Shown here piece after piece: positions 8,662 to 15,316 of a stretch of 27,725 nucleotides of DNA (its first letter is position 1; each line of letters starts with the position of its first letter). The position numbers and the translations under genes were made by a program. The notes below the pieces were generated by a model. The model saw only the letters and a program-made list of their open reading frames with translations. It made no database searches and had not been told where the DNA came from. Source of the DNA: CAZCZZ01 sp964503335 (GTDB taxonomy: Bacteria; Verrucomicrobiota; Kiritimatiellia; CAIVKH01); NCBI GenBank assembly GCA_964503335.1, contig CAZCZZ010000056.1, positions 1 to 27,725 of the forward strand, given 5' to 3'.

Positions 8662-9156
8662 ATGTCGAACGGAACGTCAGTCGCGCCGCCCAGCAGCGAT
8701 AAACGCTGGCGGTTGGTCGACGCCACGATGCGTCGCCATGGATACCATGACAACGCGCTGATCGAGACGCTTCACACCGTCCAGGAGTCGTTCGGATTCC
8801 TCGACGAGGACGCGATGCGCTACGTCGGCCAAACCCTGCGCGTGCCGCTGAGCAAGGTCTACGGCGTCGCCACCTTCTACCATCTGTTCACCCTCAAGCC
8901 GCAAGGCCGCCACACCTGCGTCGTCTGCCTCGGCACCGCGTGCTACATCAAAGGCGCGGGCGCGATCGCGGAAGGGCTCGAGAAGGACTATGGCGTGAAG
9001 ATCGGCGAAACAACCGCCGACCAGAACCTCTCGCTCCTCTCGGCGCGTTGCGTCGGTTCATGCGGCCTCGCGCCCGCCGTGGTGTTCGACGGCGAAGTCG
9101 CGGGCAAACTCACGCCCGAGCTGGTCCGGCAGCGGCTCAAGGAGCTGACGCCATGA
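8662..9156 (+). CDS. hoxE: Bidirectional hydrogenase diaphorase subunit HoxE (NuoE-like)
   Basis: A 164-residue thioredoxin-fold [2Fe-2S] protein of the NuoE family. Cluster ligands are Cys89 and Cys94 (CLGTAC) and Cys130 and Cys134 (CVGSC). The N-terminal helical region VYGVATFYHLFTLKP is also typical. With HoxF and HoxU it forms the NAD(P)H-oxidising module of the hydrogenase. A clear ribosome site (CGGAGGAATAGGTC then ATG) marks the start, and its end overlaps hoxF (ATGA). NuoE of complex I is the alternative name; hoxYH directly downstream favour Hox. Confidence 0.92.
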   Translation: MSNGTSVAPPSSDKRWRLVDATMRRHGYHDNALIETLHTVQESFGFLDEDAMRYVGQTLRVPLSKVYGVATFYHLFTLKPQGRHTCVVCLGTACYIKGAGAIAEGLEKDYGVKIGETTADQNLSLLSARCVGSCGLAPAVVFDGEVAGKLTPELVRQRLKELTP

Positions 9157-10796
9157 CCTTTGACGAATTCCGGGCTTTGTCCGAATCGCTCAAGGCGGGA
9201 CACGCCGAAGGCAAGCCCTGCGTCAAACTCTGCATGGCGGCGGGCTGCCTGTCATGCCATAGCGACAAGCTGCGCAGCGCGCTCGAAGACGCGAAGAAGC
9301 AGTCGGGCAGCGATATCGAAGTGAAGCCGGTCGGCTGCCTCGGTCTCTGCGCGCACGGCCCTCTCGTCATCGTCGAGCCGCAAGGCAACCTTTATCAGAA
9401 CGTCCAGCCGGAAGACGCGACTGCCATCCTCAGGGCGGTCGGCGGGGAACCTCACGTCCGCCTCCTCAACCCCGCCGACTCGCCTTTCTTTACACGTCAG
9501 CAAAAGATCGTCCTCGAGAACGTGGACCGCATCAACCCGGAGAAGCTCGAGGACTACCTCACCTTCGACGGGTACGAGGCGTTCGCGAAATGCCTCGCGG
9601 AGCTGAAGCCGTCCGAGATCATCCACGAGGTCGTGCACAGCGGTCTTCGTGGTCGCGGCGGCGGCGGCTATCCCACAGGCCTGAAGTGGAGCACCGTCGC
9701 GAAGGCGCACGGCTCAAAGAAGTATGTCATCTGCAACGCGGACGAAGGCGACCCGGGCGCTTTCATGGATCGCAGCGTGCTCGAAAGCGATCCTCACCGC
9801 GTGATCGAAGGCATGGCGATCGCGGCGTACGCCGTCGGCGCCAGCCAGGGCTATGTCTACATCCGCGCCGAGTACCCGCTCGCGGTGAAACGACTCAAGG
9901 AAGCCATCAAGCAGGCCGAAAAGACGGGTCTTCTCGGCAACAATATCTTCGGCTCCGCGTTCAGCTTCACCGTCGATATCCGCCTCGGCGCCGGGGCATT
10001 TGTCTGCGGCGAAGAGACTGCTTTGATCGCTTCGATCGAAGGCAAGCGCGGCACGCCGAGACCCCGTCCGCCCTACCCGGCGGAATACGGCCTCTGGGGC
10101 TGTCCCACACTGATCAACAACGTCGAGACGTATGCGAATATTCCGCCGATCCTCCGCAACGGCGGCGCGTGGTACGCCGGCATCGGAACCGAGAAGAGCA
10201 AGGGCACGAAGGTCTTCGCCCTCGCCGGACGCATCGTCAACACCGGCCTGATCGAGGTGCCGATGGGCATTCCGCTGCGCGACATCATTTTCGAGATCGG
10301 TGGCGGAATCCCCGATGGTCGCAAGTTCAAGGCCGTGCAGACCGGCGGTCCGTCCGGCGGCTGCATCCCGGCGCAATTCCTCGACATGCCGGTGGACTAC
10401 GAGTCGCTCGCGAAGGTCGGATCCATCATGGGCTCCGGCGGCATGATCGTGATGGACGAGACGTCCTGCATGGTGGACGTCGCGAAGTACTTCATGGAGT
10501 TCTGCAAATCGGAGTCGTGCGGCAAGTGTGTGCCGTGCCGCGCGGGCACCGTCCAACTCCACGACCTGCTCTGCAAGATATCGGACGGGAGCGCGACGAT
10601 GGACGACCTCGCGCTGCTGGAAGAGTTGTGCGACATGGTGAAGAGCACGAGCCTTTGCGGTCTCGGCCAGACGGCTCCGAATCCCGTCCTCAGCACGCTG
10701 CGCTATTTCCGCGATGAATACATCGCCCACATCGTCGAGAAGCGCTGTCCCGCGGGCGTCTGCAAGATGAACCACTCCGCGGAGGTGCACGCATGA
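9153..10796 (+). CDS. hoxF: Bidirectional hydrogenase diaphorase subunit HoxF (NuoF-like, NADH/FMN binding)
   Basis: A 547-residue flavoprotein that exchanges electrons with NAD(P)+ through FMN. The N-terminal 90 residues are a second thioredoxin-like domain with probable [2Fe-2S] ligands Cys27, 32, 62 and 66. The NuoF core follows, with GRGGGGYPTG near residue 166 (FMN/NADH glycine loop), NADEGDPGAFMDR near 195, and the N3-type [4Fe-4S] ligands Cys456, 459, 462 and 502. The protein ends soon after EKRCPAGVC, so it lacks the extra C-terminal ferredoxin domain of HydB-type bifurcating subunits. The start overlaps the hoxE stop. NADH is more likely than NADPH by family, but the sequence does not settle this. 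Confidence 0.94.
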   Translation: MTFDEFRALSESLKAGHAEGKPCVKLCMAAGCLSCHSDKLRSALEDAKKQSGSDIEVKPVGCLGLCAHGPLVIVEPQGNLYQNVQPEDATAILRAVGGEPHVRLLNPADSPFFTRQQKIVLENVDRINPEKLEDYLTFDGYEAFAKCLAELKPSEIIHEVVHSGLRGRGGGGYPTGLKWSTVAKAHGSKKYVICNADEGDPGAFMDRSVLESDPHRVIEGMAIAAYAVGASQGYVYIRAEYPLAVKRLKEAIKQAEKTGLLGNNIFGSAFSFTVDIRLGAGAFVCGEETALIASIEGKRGTPRPRPPYPAEYGLWGCPTLINNVETYANIPPILRNGGAWYAGIGTEKSKGTKVFALAGRIVNTGLIEVPMGIPLRDIIFEIGGGIPDGRKFKAVQTGGPSGGCIPAQFLDMPVDYESLAKVGSIMGSGGMIVMDETSCMVDVAKYFMEFCKSESCGKCVPCRAGTVQLHDLLCKISDGSATMDDLALLEELCDMVKSTSLCGLGQTAPNPVLSTLRYFRDEYIAHIVEKRCPAGVCKMNHSAEVHA

Positions 10797-11515
10797 GCAC
10801 GCCGGGTACCGCCGTTGTAACACTGACCATCGACGATCGCCTGATCGGCGCGCGTGGCGATCAGTCGATCCTTGAAGTGGCTCGCGAGAACCACATCATG
10901 ATCCCGTCGCTCTGCAACCTGCAGGGCCTTCGCTCCATCGGCGCCTGCCGCATCTGCCTTGTGGAGATCGAAGGCTCTCCGAAGCTCCTGCCCGCCTGTG
11001 TGACCAAGGTCACGGAGGGCATGGTCGTGCGCACCAACACCGAGCGCTTGAAGAAGTACCGCCGCATGGTGCTCGAACTCCTCTTCGCGGAGCGCAACCA
11101 CGTGTGCTCCGTCTGCGTGTCCAATGGCGCATGCGAGCTCCAGACCCTGGCGCATGAGAACGGGATGACTCACATCCGCGTCCCGTACAAATTCCCCAAG
11201 CTAAAAGTCGACGCTTCGCACGTCCGCTTCGCCGTGGATCACAACCGCTGCGTGCTTTGCGGTCGTTGCGTCCGTGTGTGCGACGAGATCGAGGGCGCGC
11301 ATACGTGGGACATGATGGGCCGCGGTTTCCTCACGCGCGTGATCACCGACCTCAACCAGCCGTGGGGCTCTGCCGACTCGTGCACGAGCTGCGGCAAGTG
11401 CGTCCACGTCTGCCCCACCGGCGCACTGTTCGAGAAAGACAAGTCCGTCGCTGAAATGAAGAAGCGTAAACAATTCCTGCCCTATCTGTCCGCCATGCGG
11501 GAGAAGGAATCATGA
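10793..11515 (+). CDS. hoxU: Bidirectional hydrogenase diaphorase subunit HoxU (NuoG N-terminal-like)
   Basis: A 240-residue protein equal to the iron-sulfur N-terminal part of NuoG. In order it has a plant-type [2Fe-2S] site (Cys41, 52, 55, 69), a second cysteine set around HVCSVCVSNGACELQ, and two ferredoxin motifs, CVLCGRCVRVC and CTSCGKCVHVC. It wires HoxF to the hydrogenase HoxYH. The length matches HoxU and lacks the molybdopterin-like C-terminal half of NuoG, which supports assignment to the hydrogenase rather than complex I. It overlaps the genes on both sides by ATGA junctions. Confidence 0.94.
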   Translation: MSTPGTAVVTLTIDDRLIGARGDQSILEVARENHIMIPSLCNLQGLRSIGACRICLVEIEGSPKLLPACVTKVTEGMVVRTNTERLKKYRRMVLELLFAERNHVCSVCVSNGACELQTLAHENGMTHIRVPYKFPKLKVDASHVRFAVDHNRCVLCGRCVRVCDEIEGAHTWDMMGRGFLTRVITDLNQPWGSADSCTSCGKCVHVCPTGALFEKDKSVAEMKKRKQFLPYLSAMREKES

Positions 11516-12042
11516 GCAAGGCACGCATCGCCACTGTATGGATGGACGGCTGTTCCGGCTGTCACATGTCGTTCCTCGACATGGACGAGCGCCTGCTCGA
11601 GATCGCACCGCTGGTTGATCTCGTCTACAGCCCGCTCGTGGACTTTAAGGAGTTTCCCGAGCATGTGGACGTCACAATCGTGGAAGGCGCGATCAGCAGC
11701 GTCGAGGACCTGCACAAGATTCGCAAGGTGCGAGAGAGGACCAAGTTACTCGTTGCGCTGGGCGACTGCGCGGTCACGAGCAATGTGCCCGGCATGCGGA
11801 ACCCGTTCCCGGTGGAGGAAGTCCTGAACCGTGCCTACATCGAGAATGCGCAGCTCAACATCTCCGTCCCGCACGAGGTGATTCCGACCCTGCTCGCCCA
11901 GTCGCGGCCATTGCACCACTACGTGAAAGTGGATGTGTATGTGCCCGGCTGTCCGCCGCATGCAGATGCGATCTTTTACGTCGTCAGTGAACTGCTGGCC
12001 GGACGAACGCCCGATCCGGCGAAGTTTCCCAAGTTTGGATGA
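11512..12042 (+). CDS. hoxY: Bidirectional [NiFe]-hydrogenase small subunit HoxY
   Basis: A 176-residue small subunit carrying the single [4Fe-4S] cluster next to the nickel site. Ligands are Cys14 and Cys17 (DGCSGCHMS), Cys86 (GDCAVTSN) and Cys147 (PGCPPHAD). The short length and absence of a Tat signal or extra clusters mark it as a cytoplasmic group 3 enzyme. The start overlaps the hoxU stop (ATGA). Confidence 0.95.
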   Translation: MSKARIATVWMDGCSGCHMSFLDMDERLLEIAPLVDLVYSPLVDFKEFPEHVDVTIVEGAISSVEDLHKIRKVRERTKLLVALGDCAVTSNVPGMRNPFPVEEVLNRAYIENAQLNISVPHEVIPTLLAQSRPLHHYVKVDVYVPGCPPHADAIFYVVSELLAGRTPDPAKFPKFG

Positions 12043-12044
12043 CC

Positions 12045-12051
12045 GGGGGAG
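12045..12051 (+). promoter_or_regulatory. Ribosome binding site deciding the hoxH start
   Basis: GGGGGAG lies 8 bases before the ATG at 12060. It favours that start over the ATG at 12039, which overlaps the hoxY stop and would add seven non-conserved residues. The 12060 start gives MARTIMIDPVTRIEGH, which is where HoxH proteins normally begin. Confidence 0.6.
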
Positions 12052-12059
12052 TACGAAAC

Positions 12060-13484
12060 ATGGCACGCACGATCATGATAGACCCGGTGACGCGGATCGA
12101 AGGTCATTCCAAGATCACGATCCAGCTCGATAACCGGGGCGAGGTTGCGGACGCGCGGTTCCACGTCACGCAATTCCGCGGTTTCGAGAAGCTCTGCGAA
12201 GGCCGGCCCTACACCGAGATGCCCTCGCTGATGGCACGCACCTGCGGCATTTGTCCTGTCAGTCACCTCGTCGCCGCGGCGAAGGCGTGCGACGAGATCA
12301 TGGCCGTGCGCATTCCCGAAACCGCCGGGAAACTGCGCCGGATCATGAACCTCGCGCAGATCATCCAGTCGCATGCACTAAGCTTCTTCCATCTCTCTTC
12401 GCCCGATCTCGTGCTGGGCTTCGACGCCGACCCCGCCAAGCGCAACATCCTCGGGCTGGCCGAGAGCCATGTGGAGATGGCGAAGGACGGCATCTGGCTG
12501 CGCAAGTTCGGCCAGCAGGTGATCGAAATGCTCGGCGGCAAACGCGTCCACCCTTCGTGGATCGTCCCCGGCGGCGTCAACAAGCCACTGGATCCGGCGA
12601 TTCGCGAAGCGATTCTCGCGCGCATTCCTGAAGCCGTGACGATCATCCAGCGCACGCTGGACTGGTACAAGACGGTGTATGCGAAGTACGTCGACGAAAT
12701 CGAAACGTTCGCGAATTTTCCTTCGCTCTTCATGGGTCTCGTCTCCGGCGACGACAACCTCGAGCATTATGACGGAACGCTCCGCGTCGTGGACAGCCGG
12801 CGTAAGATCATCGACGAGGGCATCAAGGCGTCGGACTACCAGGACTACATTGCCGAGGCCGTCGAACCGGACAGCTACCTGAAATCGCCGTACTACAAGA
12901 TCATGGGCTATCCCGGAGGCATTTACCGCGTCGGCCCGCTCGCCCGCCTGAATGTAGCCGAACGTTGCGGCATGCCCAAAGCCGCCGTGGAGTTGTTTGC
13001 CTTCAAGAAGCTCAGCAAGGGCGCGGTCTTGAGTTCGTTCCACTACCACTACGCGCGCCTGATCGAGATCCTCTACGGCCTCGAACGCATGGAGCAGTTG
13101 CTGAACGAGCCGGACATCCTCGGCACGCAGGTTCGTGCGCATGCCGGACCCAACCAGGCGGAAGGCGTCGGCATCTCGGAGGCGCCGCGCGGGATTCTGA
13201 TTCACCACTATCGCGTGGACGAAAACGGTCTTGTCCGGTGGGCGAATCTCATTATCGCCACCGGCCACAACAACCTGGCCATGAACCAGGGCATCAAGCA
13301 GGCGGCGAAGTTCTTCATCAAGAAGGACAAGATCGCGGAAGGCGCGCTGAACCGCGTCGAGGCCGTGATCCGCTGCTTCGACCCCTGCTTGAGCTGCTCC
13401 ACGCATGCACTCGGCAAAATGCCGCTTCATCTTCAACTCATCGGACCCGGCGGCGAAATGCTGGATCATCAAACACGGAACTGA
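12060..13484 (+). CDS. hoxH: Bidirectional [NiFe]-hydrogenase large subunit HoxH
   Basis: A 474-residue catalytic subunit of a group 3d hydrogenase. The N-terminal motif IDPVTRIEGH and nickel motif RTCGIC (Cys62, Cys65) pair with the C-terminal DPCLSC (Cys443, Cys446). After the conserved His449 there is a tail of 25 residues (ALGKMPLHLQ onward), so this precursor needs cleavage by a maturation protease, and such a gene follows 3 bases downstream. With HoxY it interconverts H2 and protons, exchanging electrons with HoxEFU. The closely related group 3b/3c enzymes are less likely because the hoxEFUYH order is complete. Confidence 0.96.
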   Translation: MARTIMIDPVTRIEGHSKITIQLDNRGEVADARFHVTQFRGFEKLCEGRPYTEMPSLMARTCGICPVSHLVAAAKACDEIMAVRIPETAGKLRRIMNLAQIIQSHALSFFHLSSPDLVLGFDADPAKRNILGLAESHVEMAKDGIWLRKFGQQVIEMLGGKRVHPSWIVPGGVNKPLDPAIREAILARIPEAVTIIQRTLDWYKTVYAKYVDEIETFANFPSLFMGLVSGDDNLEHYDGTLRVVDSRRKIIDEGIKASDYQDYIAEAVEPDSYLKSPYYKIMGYPGGIYRVGPLARLNVAERCGMPKAAVELFAFKKLSKGAVLSSFHYHYARLIEILYGLERMEQLLNEPDILGTQVRAHAGPNQAEGVGISEAPRGILIHHYRVDENGLVRWANLIIATGHNNLAMNQGIKQAAKFFIKKDKIAEGALNRVEAVIRCFDPCLSCSTHALGKMPLHLQLIGPGGEMLDHQTRN

Positions 13485-13487
13485 CAC

Positions 13488-13967
13488 ATGCCCTACGAGA
13501 CTTTCCAACAGAAATGCCGGCGTACGCTGGTCCTCGGCGTGGGCAACACCTTGCGACGCGATGACGGGGTCGGACATGCCATTGTCGAGGCCCTGCGGCA
13601 GCGGGATTTTCCCGACGCGCAGGTGGCGTCTGTTCACCAATTGACGCCCGAGCTGGCGGACGACTTATCCGCGTCGGATGTTGTCGTCTTCGTCGACGCC
13701 ACGGTGGACGCAAAGGATCTGGTCGTCGCCACGGTTCAGCCGGAAGACACGGTCTCCTCCCCGCTCGATCACGCCACCGAGCCTGCCGGACTCGTGGCTT
13801 TTACCCGGCAGCAGTATGGCCGCGCCCCCGAAGCGTGGGTTGTAGGCATCCCGGCTCACGATCTCGGTCATGGCGAAGGACTATCCGACAAAACGCTTCC
13901 GTATTTGAAACCCGCGATTGAAGCCGTTACACGGATTATCGTTCAGCCATGCACGAGTTCTCTCTAG
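13488..13967 (+). CDS. hoxW: Hydrogenase maturation endopeptidase (HoxW/HycI family)
   Basis: A 159-residue protease that removes the C-terminal tail of a nickel-loaded large subunit. The family motif VLGVGNTLRRDDGVG is at residues 15-29. Probable nickel-sensing residues are Asp26, Asp70 (VVFVDATVD) and His95, in line with the Glu/Asp/His set of HybD. Its place directly after hoxH, and the fact that only HoxH of the two large subunits here has a tail, point to HoxH as the substrate. It overlaps hypA by 19 bases. Confidence 0.9.
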   Translation: MPYETFQQKCRRTLVLGVGNTLRRDDGVGHAIVEALRQRDFPDAQVASVHQLTPELADDLSASDVVVFVDATVDAKDLVVATVQPEDTVSSPLDHATEPAGLVAFTRQQYGRAPEAWVVGIPAHDLGHGEGLSDKTLPYLKPAIEAVTRIIVQPCTSSL

Positions 13968-14290
13968 CCGATTCGATGCTTCAGATGATCCTGAAGCAGG
14001 TGGAGCGCAGCGAGGCGCAGAAGGTAGAGCAAGTCAACCTGCGCATCGGACGCCTTTCCGGCGTCGTGTCGGAAGCCCTGACCTTCGCCTTTGAAGCGCT
14101 GGCCGAAGGCACGCCCGCACAGGGTGCGCGGCTCGCGATTGAGGACATTGCCGTCACGTGCTACTGTCCATGGTGTGCTCACGAGTTCGCGGTCGAGGGC
14201 TATTCCTACCGCTGCCCCGCCTGCCAGACCCTGAGCCGCGAGGTGCGCAAGGGACGTGAAATGGATTTGGTTTCCATCGAGGTAAGCTGA
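13949..14290 (+). CDS. hypA: Hydrogenase nickel incorporation protein HypA
   Basis: A 113-residue nickel-delivery protein. It starts MHEFSLA, where His2 (with Glu3) binds nickel. The zinc site is Cys73, Cys76, Cys89 and Cys92 (CPWC and CPAC). Length is normal. The start lies inside the end of the protease gene; no other start would keep His2 next to the initiator Met. It works with HypB to insert nickel into the large subunits. Confidence 0.95.
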   Translation: MHEFSLADSMLQMILKQVERSEAQKVEQVNLRIGRLSGVVSEALTFAFEALAEGTPAQGARLAIEDIAVTCYCPWCAHEFAVEGYSYRCPACQTLSREVRKGREMDLVSIEVS

Positions 14291-14292
14291 CG

Positions 14293-15021
14293 ATGTGCGA
14301 TCACTGTGGATGTTCTGCTCCTGTCGCCGGTCATGGCCACACGCATGATCACGATCATCGCGTGCTGCAGGTCCACGAGTCTCTGCTTTCGCAGAACGAC
14401 CGGCTTGCGGAACGCAATCGCGGTTTCTTCGCGGCACAGCATCTCGCAGTGTTGAATCTTGTTTCCTCTCCCGGCTCCGGCAAGACCGCCTTGCTTGAGC
14501 GAACGCTTCGCGACATCGGAAGCGATGTGCCCTGCGGTGTCATTGTCGGCGACCTGGCCACGGAAAATGACGCGAACCGACTTCGCCAGCACGGTGCGCC
14601 CGCCGTGCAGATCACGACGGGAACAGTGTGCCACCTCGACGCACACATGGTGCAGCACGCATTGGAGGAACTCGACACGGCGAAGCTCTCCGTCGTGTTC
14701 ATCGAGAACGTGGGGAACCTTGTGTGCCCCGCCTCGTTCGACCTCGGCGAGGACAAGCGCGTGGTGGTGATATCCGTGACCGAGGGCGAGGACAAGCCGC
14801 TGAAGTATCCATCGATCTTCCAGAACGCCGACCTTGTTCTGCTCAACAAGATCGATCTCGCCGCCGCCGTGGACTTCAACCGGTCGCTTGCCTTGGTGAA
14901 CATTCGCAACGCTGCCCCCGGGGCGCAAATCCTTGAAGTTTCGGCCAAGACCGGCGCGGGCATGGACGCGTGGTATGCGTACATCCGCGATCTCTCGGCG
15001 GCGAAGCGGAAGGCACGCTGA
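14293..15021 (+). CDS. hypB: Hydrogenase nickel incorporation GTPase HypB
   Basis: A 242-residue SIMIBI-class GTPase. The N-terminus MCDHCGC holds the Cys2/Cys5/Cys7 high-affinity nickel site and is followed by a short His-rich run (HGHTHDHDH), suggesting some nickel storage. The P-loop SPGSGKT is at about residues 59-65, and the guanine-binding NKID motif lies late in the protein. It starts 2 bases after the hypA stop and ends 4 bases before hypC. Confidence 0.96.
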   Translation: MCDHCGCSAPVAGHGHTHDHDHRVLQVHESLLSQNDRLAERNRGFFAAQHLAVLNLVSSPGSGKTALLERTLRDIGSDVPCGVIVGDLATENDANRLRQHGAPAVQITTGTVCHLDAHMVQHALEELDTAKLSVVFIENVGNLVCPASFDLGEDKRVVVISVTEGEDKPLKYPSIFQNADLVLLNKIDLAAAVDFNRSLALVNIRNAAPGAQILEVSAKTGAGMDAWYAYIRDLSAAKRKAR

Positions 15022-15025
15022 ATCC

Positions 15026-15280
15026 ATGTGTCTCGGTGTTCCAGGTCGCATTGAAACGATCACCGGTGGCGACCAAATGTCGCTCACGGGCAAGGTCAGC
15101 TTTGGCGGAATCCTCAAAGAGGTCAGCCTCGCCTACGTTCCCGAGGCGAAGATCGGCGACTACGTTATCGTTCACGTCGGCTTCGCCATTAGTCGTCTCG
15201 ACGAACAGGAAGCCCACCGCGTGCTCGGCTTCCTGAAAGAAATTGCCGACATGAACGAAGAGCTCAACCCGTCGGGGTGA
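15026..15280 (+). CDS. hypC: Hydrogenase assembly chaperone HypC
   Basis: An 84-residue chaperone starting MCLGVPGRI. Cys2, exposed after Met removal, binds the Fe(CN)2CO precursor and HypD in the known pathway. Length and N-terminus are typical of HypC/HybG. It is in the same reading frame as the following hypF, separated only by its TGA stop and six codons. HypD, its usual partner, is not encoded in the window. Confidence 0.94.
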   Translation: MCLGVPGRIETITGGDQMSLTGKVSFGGILKEVSLAYVPEAKIGDYVIVHVGFAISRLDEQEAHRVLGFLKEIADMNEELNPSG

Positions 15281-15288
15281 AGAGAAGA

Positions 15289-15316
15289 GAGATGCGAGAT
15301 GGGAGATTCGAGCTGC
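15289..15316 (+). repeat. Heptamer array (GAGATNN)4 over the hypF start
   Basis: Four tandem heptamers: GAGATGC, GAGATGG, GAGATTC and the imperfect GAGCTGC. The ATG chosen for hypF (15299) lies inside the second unit. Two similar four-unit arrays in opposite orientation occur at 18235-18262 and 21783-21810. It does not look like CRISPR: the units are short, with no spacers. Confidence 0.7.

Noticed and set aside
9153..10796. Electron-bifurcating [FeFe]-hydrogenase HydB subunit
   Set aside because: The C-terminal two-cluster ferredoxin domain of HydB is absent, and the partner genes encode [NiFe] HoxYH, with no HydA present.
9714..10823. Long antisense frame (369 codons) opposite hoxF
   Set aside because: Same reason: mirror of a strongly conserved gene, low-complexity Arg/Ala/Val-rich product, no ribosome site or context.
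8662..11515. Complex I nuoEFG rather than hoxEFU
   Set aside because: The third protein ends after the iron-sulfur domains and lacks the NuoG C-terminal half, and hoxY and hoxH follow directly with overlapping codons.
12378..13640. Long antisense frame (420 codons) opposite hoxH
   Set aside because: It lies wholly opposite hoxH and its protease gene, whose motifs are certain. Long antisense open frames are expected at this GC content, and the product shows no domain I recognise.
15289..15316. CRISPR or other spacer-repeat array
   Set aside because: Units are 7 bases, directly adjacent with no spacers, and no cas genes are in the window.
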